Assembly (NCBI GenBank): GCA_963710735.1
Contig: CAVQBN010000001.1
Span: 62,001-126,000 of the forward strand
DNA length: 64,000 nt
Origin: FEN-1297 sp963710735
GTDB lineage: Bacteria > Bacteroidota > Ignavibacteria > Ignavibacteriales > Ignavibacteriaceae
Direction of reading: 5' to 3'
In this document: positions 55,850 through 64,000 of the stretch, in pieces
Layout: every line of letters begins with the position of its first letter
Numbering within the stretch: the first letter of the stretch is position 1
Position numbers and translations under genes: made by a program
The notes under the pieces: model-generated
The model's database searches: none
What the model saw: the letters and a program-made list of their open reading frames with translations, nothing else
Told to the model about the DNA's origin: nothing

Positions 55850-57271
55850 ATGAAAATAATTATTATTATTCTTTACTTTTTACTGAGTATTGAAAATTAT
55901 GGACAGATATCCGGTAAAACTCAAACTGGAAATCTTCTTATCAAAAAAGAACCATTAGTTGAAGAAATATCTAGCCCCCAAATAATATTGATTGAGCCAA
56001 CACTAAATAATTCTAATATCTTAAAAGTTGATTCTAAAAATCTGGAAATAAAAGGAAACATAATTGATAAATATGGACTTCAGGAAATTTTAATTAATAA
56101 TATTAAAATAACTCCAACAACTGGTAACGAATTTTATACAACAATACCTCTCGTAACGGGCCTAACTCAGATTACTATAAAAGTGATTAATATTAAAGGG
56201 AAGGCAAGTGAACTCAAGTTTAGCGTTTCTACTGATTTAGATGAATCCGGTCCAACAGTTTTTATTATAGAACCAAAAGTTTCAAGAGGAATAAAAATCG
56301 TTAAGAAAAGCGACATTGTTACAGTAAAAGGTGTTGCCACTGATGTAAGCGGTGTGATGGAGGTAAACGTTAATAATAATAAAGCATCATTAACCAAAGA
56401 TGGTGATTTCAGTATAGATATGTATTTAAATATTGGTGATAATAAAATTGTTGTGAAAGCCATAGATCAAAAATTAAATACCACAATTGATACTTTTACT
56501 GTTTTGCGTTTACCACGAGATATAATAACTCCAGGCAAATATATTGCTGTAGTTATAGGAATAAATTCATACAAAGGATATTGGCCGGCACTGAAGAATG
56601 CCGTGAATGATGCTGAAGGTATGGTAGACGTACTTAAAAAATATTATTACTTCGATACTGTTTATACAATCTTGAATGAGGATGCTACCAGAAGAAATAT
56701 AATTCAGAAATTTGAATGGCTGACTAAAAATTTAACTAAGGATGATAATCTTTTAATATTTTATGCTGGTCATGGCCAGTTTAATAAAGAACTGAATAAA
56801 GGATTTTGGGTTCCTGTTGATGCAACGGATAATTCAGTAGCCGATTTTATCTCCAATAACGATGTAAAAACTTTTCTTGCCGGAATTCCATCAAAGCATA
56901 CGTTTCTAATTACCGATGCTTGTTTTGCTGGTGATATTTTTAGAGGTAAACCAGCACAAAGCATTGCGTTCGATCCCAATAATATGGAAAAATATTATCA
57001 AGAGGTTTATAGAAAACAATCTCGATTAGCACTAACATCCGGAGGCATTGAAGAAGTTTCGGATGCCGGAAAAGATCATCATTCAATTTTTACTTTTTAT
57101 TTAATTAAAGCATTACGTGAAAATTCTAGAAAATATATGGATGCTAATCAATTATTTAATGAATTCAGAATCGCTGTAACTAATAACTCCGAACAGACGC
57201 CAATGCTTCAAGTTGTGCGAGATACTGATGACGAAGGAGGACAATTTTTATTTATAAGAAAGGATCAATAG
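55850..57271 (+). CDS. Exported caspase-family protease (peptidase C14, metacaspase-like)
   Basis: 473 residues. A hydrophobic start (1-18) is probably a signal peptide. Two Ig-like domains follow (about 40-125 and 130-220), then a caspase p20 domain (about 225-440): YIAVVIGINSYKGYWPALKNA, catalytic His308 in IFYAGHGQF and catalytic Cys358 in ITDACFAGDIF. Bacterial caspase homologues cleave after Arg/Lys and often act in cell death or defence. Here the apparent signal peptide implies an extracytoplasmic role, unlike cytosolic defence caspases. It is the third gene of the operon. Confidence 0.9.
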   Translation: MKIIIIILYFLLSIENYGQISGKTQTGNLLIKKEPLVEEISSPQIILIEPTLNNSNILKVDSKNLEIKGNIIDKYGLQEILINNIKITPTTGNEFYTTIPLVTGLTQITIKVINIKGKASELKFSVSTDLDESGPTVFIIEPKVSRGIKIVKKSDIVTVKGVATDVSGVMEVNVNNNKASLTKDGDFSIDMYLNIGDNKIVVKAIDQKLNTTIDTFTVLRLPRDIITPGKYIAVVIGINSYKGYWPALKNAVNDAEGMVDVLKKYYYFDTVYTILNEDATRRNIIQKFEWLTKNLTKDDNLLIFYAGHGQFNKELNKGFWVPVDATDNSVADFISNNDVKTFLAGIPSKHTFLITDACFAGDIFRGKPAQSIAFDPNNMEKYYQEVYRKQSRLALTSGGIEEVSDAGKDHHSIFTFYLIKALRENSRKYMDANQLFNEFRIAVTNNSEQTPMLQVVRDTDDEGGQFLFIRKDQ

Positions 57272-57291
57272 AATAGTAAAGGAAGATTTAT

Positions 57292-59163
57292 ATGAAAAAG
57301 ATTATACTTCTTTTTTTCTTTTCGATTCAATTTATTTTTGCGCAACGTGTTGTTTGGGAAGATGACATGGAGGGCAATAATTCAATTTCAGGTTTGCAAT
57401 CTAGAGGCTGGGTAACATTAAATATTGATGGCGGCGGATTGTTAGACCCATGGGGTCAAGGAGTCCCGGGAATTTTTCAATCCTTTCAAGGAGCGGACAG
57501 CGGTTATGTCGCATCGAGTTATTTGGGTTCAAATAGTCAAGGGATAATAAATCAATGGTTAATTTCACCGTCTTTAACTATACATGCCGGTGATTCCTTA
57601 TCATTCTATGCACGTGCAGCTAATTCTACAGTTTTTCAAGATTCAATTAATATTCTTATATCCTCTAATGCCGGTACGCAAACTTCCGATTTCCAGAATC
57701 TGGGAAGGTTTATGTTAGATCGAAGTTCGTGGAAAGGGTATTATATAAAATTTGCGGCTGATGGTACATATAGATTTGCAATTGCATATTACATGACTGA
57801 TTCTTCAAAAGCCAACTACATTGGTTTGGATAATTTTGTACTTTTTACAAATTTTATAAATTATCCGGTGTCGATAAATCTTAATAAAACTTTTTTGTTT
57901 AATGATTATACTCAATCTTCAAGTTATAGAATGATAAGTTTACCCGGTATTTCAAATACTTCCTTAGGAAGTATGATTGCAGGAACTCAAAAAAAAGATT
58001 GGAATGGATATTATGATAACGGTTCAACAACAAATTATTTAGATGAATATGACGGTTCTTCAAAATTTACCTTTACTCCAGGGAAAGGGTTATGGGTATT
58101 AAGTAAGAATTCCATAAACTTATCAAAATCTGTAAATTCGGTTACGCTAACGTCAAATCGTTATGCTATACCACTTCATTCGGGTTGGAATATAATCTCA
58201 AATCCATTTGAAAAAAGTGTCAGCTGGTCGGCTGTTCAAACGGCCAATGGATTAAACGCAAACTCTGTAATATATTCGTGGAATGGTAGTTGGTCAAATC
58301 CGGCTAATATGAGTGTGTATGTAGGTTATTATTTTAACAATACTCAAGGACTGTCTTCACTTTCGGTTCCATATGATCAGAATGGAACATTGGGAAAAGA
58401 TAATTATATAAACATTGCTTGTAATACTGAATCCAGATCAATTGAATTGAATCTTTATGACGGCGACAATAAATTATCAAGTGCATCTATTTCGATTAAT
58501 CCAAAATCGACATATGATTTTGATGAATATGATTATTTTGCGCCGCCAGGTGATTTTGATGATGCAAGGATTGAAATATTTAACTCGGAACTGTCCACTG
58601 ATTATAAAAAGTTATTTGTAGATACAAGGCCAGGAATTTCAAAGGGTCAAAAGTTCAATCTGAATATTAAAAATCATTTAAATTCTCCGATAACATTAAA
58701 TGTTAAAGGATTAGAAAATTTTAAAGATTATCAAGTATACTTAATAAATAATAAGAACTCAGGAAATTACAATCTAAAATTAAATAATGTTATAAATATT
58801 AAACCATCTACTAATGACGGATACAGCTTATTAATTGGAGATGATAATTTTATAAAGTCAGCTGATCTAAATATTTTACCAAAGGATTTTTGTCTATACC
58901 AAAACTACCCCAATCCTTTTAATCCGAATACAACGATTGGATATTCCCTAATGACAAAGAGTCATGTTAGGATAGTTGTTTATAATACTCTTGGAGAAGT
59001 TGTTAAAGATTTTTTAAATAAAGATCAGGAAATGGGGAATTATAGTATTCAGTTTAGCGGCGAATCTTTACCGAGTGGAATTTATTTTTATAAATTCAAT
59101 GCGCTGCCTTTTGATGGTAGTAAAGGATTTCATGATGTTAAAAAAATGTTGCTAATAAAATAA
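57292..59163 (+). CDS. Type IX-secreted protein with choice-of-anchor J-like domain
   Basis: 623 residues. Signal peptide at 1-17 (ending FAQ). Residues 20-190 resemble the choice-of-anchor J/cleaved-adhesin beta-jelly-roll (VWEDDMEGN, INQWLISPSLTIHAGDSLSF). Then come a Ser/Asn-rich middle and the T9SS C-terminal domain: LYQNYPNPFNPNTTIGYSL, VRIVVYNTLGEVV, LPSGIYFYKF and a final VKKMLLIK. The protein should cross the outer membrane and be attached outside. It is the last gene of the papain-anchor-caspase operon (20 bases after the caspase), so it could be a substrate or matrix partner. Confidence 0.87.
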   Translation: MKKIILLFFFSIQFIFAQRVVWEDDMEGNNSISGLQSRGWVTLNIDGGGLLDPWGQGVPGIFQSFQGADSGYVASSYLGSNSQGIINQWLISPSLTIHAGDSLSFYARAANSTVFQDSINILISSNAGTQTSDFQNLGRFMLDRSSWKGYYIKFAADGTYRFAIAYYMTDSSKANYIGLDNFVLFTNFINYPVSINLNKTFLFNDYTQSSSYRMISLPGISNTSLGSMIAGTQKKDWNGYYDNGSTTNYLDEYDGSSKFTFTPGKGLWVLSKNSINLSKSVNSVTLTSNRYAIPLHSGWNIISNPFEKSVSWSAVQTANGLNANSVIYSWNGSWSNPANMSVYVGYYFNNTQGLSSLSVPYDQNGTLGKDNYINIACNTESRSIELNLYDGDNKLSSASISINPKSTYDFDEYDYFAPPGDFDDARIEIFNSELSTDYKKLFVDTRPGISKGQKFNLNIKNHLNSPITLNVKGLENFKDYQVYLINNKNSGNYNLKLNNVINIKPSTNDGYSLLIGDDNFIKSADLNILPKDFCLYQNYPNPFNPNTTIGYSLMTKSHVRIVVYNTLGEVVKDFLNKDQEMGNYSIQFSGESLPSGIYFYKFNALPFDGSKGFHDVKKMLLIK

Positions 59164-59727
59164 TATGATTATTTTTAATGTAAATTTTTCTTCCCATTCG
59201 AAAAATATAAATATACTTTAATTCAATAATATATTGATAGTGAATATTTTTGAATGCCAGGTTATTATAAATACTCGTAAAATATTTCCTAATTTTAGAT
59301 TTTATCAGACCAGCAAATGACACCTTAATAACCAATTAGTCTAATCTAAAAATTGTTAAAACTTACGGCTTACCTTTTAAAATAATTTTTTGCATCTATA
59401 CAAATTTCTTATTAATTATAATTATAAGAATGGTAAATGTTTGATTTGTAATAATTTAAATAACAATTCTAATATGTCTTTAATAATTTTAATTTGTATA
59501 TTTTAAAATATATTTAAGATTAGTTTAATATTATTAATAATTTTTCAGAACTTACACATCATAATTAAGGAGAGATTTTCTTCATCTTCGGAGGATTTTA
59601 TTTTGTGTTTAATTAGCTAAATTTGGATGTATAATTAAAACTATTGTTGTTCTGAATAATGAAATGCTGAAATTTGAATGGTTACTATTAAATGAATCAA
59701 AAGGTATCTAAAAAGCATCAATAAAAA
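59164..59727. other. Intergenic region between the T9SS protein and PAS kinase
   Basis: 564 very AT-rich bases. An AAGGAGAG at about 59567 and CGGAGGA at about 59589 look like ribosome sites but are not followed by a usable frame. No tRNA, terminator or repeat stands out. The promoter of the kinase gene is expected in the last 150 bases. Confidence 0.5.
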
Positions 59728-61677
59728 ATGCGCAAAAGTTTACGTAAACGGTTATTAATATTAGGCTCTCTCATTTTTGGTGTAATAGCCTTACTCCTTT
59801 TCTTTTTCCTTTCAAAGCAATTCAGTGAAAGTCAGCAATTACAACTGAATAAAACTTCTGATTTGGTGTATTGGGGAATATTGAGTGAATTGAACAACCC
59901 TAAAAAGAATATAAGTTCAACATATAAGGATTATTTGATTTCCAAACATGTCCTATATTATATAATAAGCGATACGTCTGGAGACATTATTGAAAGTTAT
60001 AATTCGAAGTTAGCAAAAGAAAATCAATATGATCATGTAAAAAAAGATGAACTAATAAATAATCATGTCTTTAAAAGTTCATATACATATTTATCAGACA
60101 ATGATGGATATAGAAAACTTTACCTGGGAATATCTCTTGAAAGTTATAAAAAGTTTGCTTACCAGAATATTATATTTTTTGGTGCATTAAGCATGCTGGT
60201 TTTTCTTACAGGGACCTGGTTTAATTTATTCATTATCAATTCGCTTATTGTCCCTGTTAAAAAAATTACAAGGATTATAAGAGACAGTGATGATTATAAT
60301 TTACCGGGAAGAATTGAAACGACAAGAATAGACGAAGTAGGACAACTAATTGTTTCGTACAACTATTTAATAGGAAAATTGAAAACATCTCAACAGGAGG
60401 TTAATAGTTTAAGTCATAAGTTAAATACCATTTTCAAAGATAAAATCGGTGAACTTAACTTAGAAATAAATCAGAGAAGCCTTGTTGAACAGGCGTTAAA
60501 ACAAAGCGAAGAACAGTTTCGGATATTAGTTGAATCTGCTCCTGTAGGGATGGTTTTAACTTCTCCCAGCAGCGGTATTGTAAAGGTGAATAAAGCTTTT
60601 TGTGATATGCTGGGTTATTCTGAACAGGAATTAATAAACAAGCCGATTTCAGAAATTAGTCATAAAGATGATTGGGCTAGAGAACAATTTTTTATACAAA
60701 GATTATTAAACGATAGCTCAGATTCGCCTGGTAATATACCTGATTTAGATGCTGCAGATTGGGAAACTAAATTAATCGAAAGTGCAAAAGTTTTAAGCAC
60801 AGATTTGTCAGACATCAATTTTGAAAAAAGATTTATTCGAGCTGATGGTAAAATAGTATTTACAATATATAAATCTATTCTACTGAAAGATTTAAAACAC
60901 AGGCCGTTGAATTTTGTCAATCAGGTAATTGATATAACCATAAGGAAAAATGTTGAACGTGAATTGATTAGAGCAAAGGATAAAGCTGAGGAATCCGACA
61001 GACTTAAAAGTGCATTCCTAGCGCAGATGTCCCATGAAATAAGAACACCTTTGAATGTAATATTGAATATGACACCGCTTCTTGAAAGTGAATTTGAACC
61101 AAAACAAGATGAGGAGTTAAATATTCTTTTAGATTCTATGAACAGTGCTGGAAAAAGATTGCAAAGGACCATTGATTTGATTCTGAATATGTCTGCGATT
61201 CAAAGCGGAAATTATAAACCGGAATTCGAGATTATAGATGTTGTAAAAGAAATTGAAAAAATGATGAGGGAATTTAAAGTCCAATGTGAGGAAAAAGGGT
61301 TAAAACTAAAAATGATCCTTGGAACTTCAGATGCAAAAGTATTGGCTGATGAATATACATTTGGTCAAATATTTCAGAACCTAATAAATAATGCAATCAA
61401 ATATACAAAAGAAGGTAAAGTAGAAATTAATATTTTTGATGGTACAAATAAATTGAATATCGCAATTAAAGATACCGGGATTGGTATTTCGAGTAAATAT
61501 CTGAATAAAATATTTGAACCCTTTTCTCAGGAAGATGTCGGCCAAAAGAGAGAGTTCGAAGGTAATGGTTTAGGGCTCGCTTTGGTTAAAAAATATGTTG
61601 ACTTGAATAAAGCAGAGATAAAAGTTGATAGTGAGAAGGGAATTGGCTCAACGTTTACAGTAACATTTAATAAGTGA
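59728..61677 (+). CDS. Membrane sensor histidine kinase (HAMP-PAS-HisKA-HATPase)
   Basis: 649 residues. Membrane segment at about 10-30, periplasmic sensor (about 31-145), second membrane segment (about 148-172), HAMP (about 173-225), coiled coil, PAS (about 262-395), HisKA with FLAQMSHEIRTPLNVI (phospho-His436) and HATPase (NLINNAIKYTKEG, DTGIGIS, FEGNGLGLALVKKYV). No receiver domain is attached and no response regulator is adjacent, so it is an orphan. The PAS ligand is not apparent. Confidence 0.92.
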   Translation: MRKSLRKRLLILGSLIFGVIALLLFFFLSKQFSESQQLQLNKTSDLVYWGILSELNNPKKNISSTYKDYLISKHVLYYIISDTSGDIIESYNSKLAKENQYDHVKKDELINNHVFKSSYTYLSDNDGYRKLYLGISLESYKKFAYQNIIFFGALSMLVFLTGTWFNLFIINSLIVPVKKITRIIRDSDDYNLPGRIETTRIDEVGQLIVSYNYLIGKLKTSQQEVNSLSHKLNTIFKDKIGELNLEINQRSLVEQALKQSEEQFRILVESAPVGMVLTSPSSGIVKVNKAFCDMLGYSEQELINKPISEISHKDDWAREQFFIQRLLNDSSDSPGNIPDLDAADWETKLIESAKVLSTDLSDINFEKRFIRADGKIVFTIYKSILLKDLKHRPLNFVNQVIDITIRKNVERELIRAKDKAEESDRLKSAFLAQMSHEIRTPLNVILNMTPLLESEFEPKQDEELNILLDSMNSAGKRLQRTIDLILNMSAIQSGNYKPEFEIIDVVKEIEKMMREFKVQCEEKGLKLKMILGTSDAKVLADEYTFGQIFQNLINNAIKYTKEGKVEINIFDGTNKLNIAIKDTGIGISSKYLNKIFEPFSQEDVGQKREFEGNGLGLALVKKYVDLNKAEIKVDSEKGIGSTFTVTFNK

Positions 61678-61993
61678 AATAAATAATTATTTATAATTCT
61701 GTATCTTATAAAATTCGCCAATTTTTGTTTATAAAGATTAAAAAAACTAATATAACAAATTGTTTTATTTGCATTAAAGCTGTTACAACAATAATGAAGT
61801 TTGACAAATAATTTCTTGGTTTTTGGAAATTGAAAACAAAATCTTCTCATGCTTGCGAATTAGCAACAAATTGTTATTCAAAAATCTTCTAAAACAAAAA
61901 AAGAAAGTTGGTATATATCTTGTGTCTTTTAATGAGAAATAAATTCAGATTTAACAATTTGCAATAAGAGTATAAGCATCTAAGGAGGCTGAA
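61678..61993. other. Intergenic region before the small membrane protein
   Basis: 316 AT-rich bases with no supported gene. It ends in a very good ribosome site (TAAGGAGG at 61981-61988) for the 43-residue frame. A promoter is expected here. Confidence 0.5.
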
Positions 61994-62125
61994 ATGTTCT
62001 GGTTAAAGGTAAAAGAGTTTATTGTTGCTTACGATATGGTTTTATTTATGTTATTAATAACTTTCGGCTGGGTTATATTATACACCTTTTTTATTCTTAT
62101 ATCGATGATATTCTTTTCTTTATAA
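61994..62125 (+). CDS. Small membrane protein, 43 aa
   Basis: The frame from ATG 61994 to TAA 62123-62125 encodes a 43-residue protein: a short charged start (MFWLKVKEFIVAYD), then a nearly continuous hydrophobic stretch of about 28 residues that could form one long or two short membrane segments. The AAGGAGG ribosome site lies 5-6 bases before the ATG, much stronger than chance in this AT-rich region. No family is recognised. The candidate hairpins lie about 210 bases downstream. Confidence 0.6.
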   Translation: MFWLKVKEFIVAYDMVLFMLLITFGWVILYTFFILISMIFFSL

Positions 62126-62636
62126 ATCGAAGAACATTCATTTTAAATAACGCTTTCTTTTTCCAGAAAATGCTTTCGGAAATTTAAATTTATCAAAAAC
62201 TAATCATTTCCAATAAACATTTCTATTCTTAGAAATTGTACCTCAATATTTTACTAATCTGCAATCTTATCTAGAATCCTTAAATTTAATGCGAAAGGTT
62301 ATTCTAATATTATGAATAAGGATATTTTTAAAAATAAGAAAGCCCACTGATCGGGCGACCAAGGGCTTTAACTCTTTTTGTTCAAAAGGCAGGGGAGAAC
62401 CTTTTGAAAGAGTCGAGACAAATATAAAGTTTGAATTTTTGTAATCCAATAAAACTTAATAACTTTAATCAATAAATATTCGATAAGTGAGATATATCAC
62501 GGACAATATCTTCAAATTAATTTTGCAGTTACATCGAGTTTAAAAAATTCTGATAAATATTCAGGATATTGGTAAAGTGGAAGTCTAAGGTTTTATCAAA
62601 ACTTAATAATTGCAAGAAAAGTTATTTAATAAAAAA
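62126..62636. other. Intergenic region with structured element
   Basis: 511 bases with no convincing gene. A minus-strand frame of 60 codons at 62267-62449 crosses the hairpins, has no ribosome site and is probably not real. The notable content is the hairpin pair at 62339-62413, described separately. The remainder is AT-rich and featureless. Confidence 0.5.
62339..62413 (+). ncRNA. Candidate structured RNA or complex terminator (two hairpins)
   Basis: Hairpin 1: AAAGCCC (62339-62345) with GGGCTTT (62363-62369), 17-base loop. Hairpin 2: TTCAAAAGG (62381-62389) with CCTTTTGAA (62400-62408), 10-base GA-rich loop, extended by ACTCT (62371-62375) with AGAGT (62409-62413) across a 5-base bulge. 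The GC content of this block is clearly above its surroundings. It could be a small RNA, a leader on either strand, or a terminator of the small gene upstream. No known class matches well. Confidence 0.4.
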
Positions 62637-62972
62637 TTAGAAACTTTTTACTGCTTCATCAATTGTTTTATAGCTATCAAAAATATGATTTAGTTTTGTG
62701 ATAGCTAAAACCCCTTTAATTTTTTCTGAAAGATTGGCAAGTTTAAGGTTTCCGTCTCCGTTCTTCATTGTGGTATACCCGCTTATCAAAATTCCAATGC
62801 CAGAACTATTCACAAATTTTACTTCAGAAAGATCTACAACCACATGATTTTTTTTCTCATCAAGAAATTTGTGCAATAAACTACTCAATTCCGCAGCATC
62901 GGGTCCGCCCATTAAATCACCTTTAAGTTCTATAATAGCCGCACCATATTTCTCATAATGTTTAATCTTCAT
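62637..62972 (-). CDS. STAS-domain anti-sigma factor antagonist
   Basis: 111 residues, a complete STAS domain (SpoIIAA/RsbV type). The phosphorylation loop DLSEVKFVNSSGIGIL is present with the acceptor in Ser56-Ser57. In partner-switching systems such proteins bind an anti-sigma kinase when unphosphorylated. No RsbW-like kinase or PP2C phosphatase gene is in the window. The ribosome site (AAGGGTGG) lies just upstream of the ATG. Confidence 0.88.
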   Translation of the reverse strand: MKIKHYEKYGAAIIELKGDLMGGPDAAELSSLLHKFLDEKKNHVVVDLSEVKFVNSSGIGILISGYTTMKNGDGNLKLANLSEKIKGVLAITKLNHIFDSYKTIDEAVKSF

Positions 62973-63200
62973 GTCACCACCCTTTTAATTATTTTTGATT
63001 AAAATTTTTAGAGCAATATAAAATTATAAATGAATATTTTATTCTGGGTCAATATTAAGGGATTGTAATTTAATCTGAATAAAAGCTACAAACATTAATG
63101 TATAAAATCAATTACAAATTTATTTTATAATTGATGAAAAGAGTAATTACACAATTGAAATATTATTTATTAAACCGAACATTATTTGAAGAAGGATGTT

Positions 63201-64000
63201 TTATTTTGAATTCACTATAGTCGTTCCGGCATTTCCTTTTAAGGTTTCATAATAAAATTCTGTTTTGGTAATACAAACCTTTGTTCCGCCTCCATTTAAA
63301 AAGTTTATAGCCGCTTTTATTTTCGGGCCCATACTACCTGCAGGGAAAACATTTTTATCGTATAAATCAATAGTCTCTTGAAGGCTTAAAATTCTTAAAT
63401 CTTTCTGATCAGGTTTTTGGTAATTTAACTTAGCCCCATCAACATCGGTAAATATAAATAACTCTCCATCCAATTCTTCGTTTTTCTCCTTTGCTTTTTT
63501 GATCAGCATTGTTCCTAATAAACTTGATGCTAAATCTTTATCAACTACTGCCTCAACACCGGTATAAATATCAATTGGCTCTTGGCCTGGGATAAATTTT
63601 CTTTTATAAATTATATCGTAATTACACTTGTATATTTCTTCATCATTAATTACTTGCGGTGTAACTTTTTTTACTGGAATTCCACCCCCGCCCACAGCAA
63701 TAGGAATAATTCCGGATTTTATATTGCTTTCAACAATATCAATCTCAAGGATATCAATCGGTTCTGGGGAAGGAACAACCCATCGCCAAAGTTCTTCACC
63801 ATTTTCATCTTTTTTATAGAACTTCATTAAATGTTTTTCTTCTTTTTGAATTTTTTTAGCTTCCTCTTTTTTATATGACGGACCTATAAATTTTGTGGGG
63901 TTTTGAAAGTTCTCGTCATTTTGATCAACTACAATTCTTGTAATCGTTTCCGCTACTATTCTATTAACTCCTATAATTCTTAATGAATTGGTTAACTGTG
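63201..64000 (-). CDS. arcC: Carbamate kinase (5' end beyond window)
   Basis: Makes ATP from carbamoyl phosphate and ADP in arginine or purine catabolism. The frame is open to the window edge: upstream of the apparent ATG at 63827 it reads RIVVDQNDENFQNPTKFIGP, which is standard carbamate kinase sequence, so that ATG is internal. Other family motifs are VPSPEPIDILE, IPIAVGGGGIPV, VDKDLASSLLG, FTDVDGAKLNY and GSMGPKIKAAINFL. About 265 of the normal 310 residues are present. No arcA or arcB gene is visible. Confidence 0.93.
   Translation of the reverse strand, partial: QLTNSLRIIGVNRIVAETITRIVVDQNDENFQNPTKFIGPSYKKEEAKKIQKEEKHLMKFYKKDENGEELWRWVVPSPEPIDILEIDIVESNIKSGIIPIAVGGGGIPVKKVTPQVINDEEIYKCNYDIIYKRKFIPGQEPIDIYTGVEAVVDKDLASSLLGTMLIKKAKEKNEELDGELFIFTDVDGAKLNYQKPDQKDLRILSLQETIDLYDKNVFPAGSMGPKIKAAINFLNGGGTKVCITKTEFYYETLKGNAGTTIVNSK

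Noticed and set aside
59138..59335. Minus-strand frame after the T9SS protein
   Set aside because: AT-rich low-complexity translation with no ribosome site.
62341..62440. Resemblance of AGGGGAGAACC...GAAAGAGTCGAGAC to part of a cyclic-di-GMP-I riboswitch
   Set aside because: The second helix and the conserved GCAAAGCC and tetraloop-receptor parts are missing and no suitable downstream gene is in position; treated as chance similarity.
62267..62449. Minus-strand frame of 60 codons across the hairpins
   Set aside because: No ribosome site, odd composition, and it spans the structured element; not supported as a gene.
1..64000. CRISPR array, prophage, insertion sequence or restriction-modification island
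   Set aside because: No spaced direct repeats, transposase, integrase, phage structural or methylase genes were seen in either strand.

Overview
The window is AT-rich, densely coded bacterial chromosome, most consistent with an Ignavibacteria-like member of the Bacteroidota/Chlorobi group. The evidence is a secreted protein with the QNYPNPFNPNT type of type IX secretion C-terminal domain, a TonB receptor that starts with a carboxypeptidase-regulatory-like domain, a DUF2851 protein, a glycine-rich RRM protein and many two-component sensors. There is one tRNA (Asp-GTC). I saw no rRNA, CRISPR array, phage or insertion sequence.

Layout. 1-5.3 kb is the cell-elongation operon mreB(partial)-mreC-mreD-mrdA-rodA; rodA carries a frameshift. 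5.3-14.4 kb is housekeeping: pyrF, a DUF2851 protein, a bifunctional-nuclease-like protein, etfAB, clpS, typA, pepD. 14.5-25.5 kb holds a SET-domain protein, a class A beta-lactamase-like hydrolase, a frameshifted TonB receptor, a CHASE3 kinase with its response regulator, rnhC, pfkA, tRNA-Asp and an RRM protein.

25.7-40.7 kb lies entirely on the minus strand and looks like a C2/C3 acid uptake and control region. It has a LytS/BtsS-type sensor kinase and LytTR regulator, an outer-membrane porin-like protein, a CstA-family transporter, a small ArsA-family ATPase operon, a SatP-type acetate transporter, acetyl-CoA synthetase, a GNAT/acyl-CoA-synthetase fusion (Pat/AcuA-like), AcuB and AcuC. The last four would form a reversible lysine-acetylation circuit acting on Acs.

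41-48.7 kb is looser: a quinone oxidoreductase gene with two frameshifts, a beta-carbonic-anhydrase-like protein, a decayed histidine-kinase remnant, an HDOD response regulator, an ABC ATPase, a single-domain response regulator, a C45-type Ntn hydrolase and a small outer-membrane protein.

48.9-59.2 kb is the most interesting part. A cyclic-nucleotide-gated K+ channel converges on a minus-strand operon of a secreted DUF4384-like protein, a CHASE2-class III adenylate cyclase and a Pycsar-type (PycTM/DUF5706-like) membrane protein. Divergent from this operon is a second one: papain-like protease with a DUF4384-like tail, a small secreted membrane-anchored protein, a caspase-family protease and a type IX-secreted protein. 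Together they suggest a cyclic-nucleotide-linked envelope or cell-death module, though this is inferred from neighbourhood only.

59.7-64 kb has a PAS histidine kinase, a 43-residue membrane protein, an intergenic pair of hairpins, a STAS anti-sigma antagonist and a partial carbamate kinase. Four single-base frameshifts affect three genes (rodA, TonB receptor, quinone oxidoreductase), so read error must be separated from real decay.
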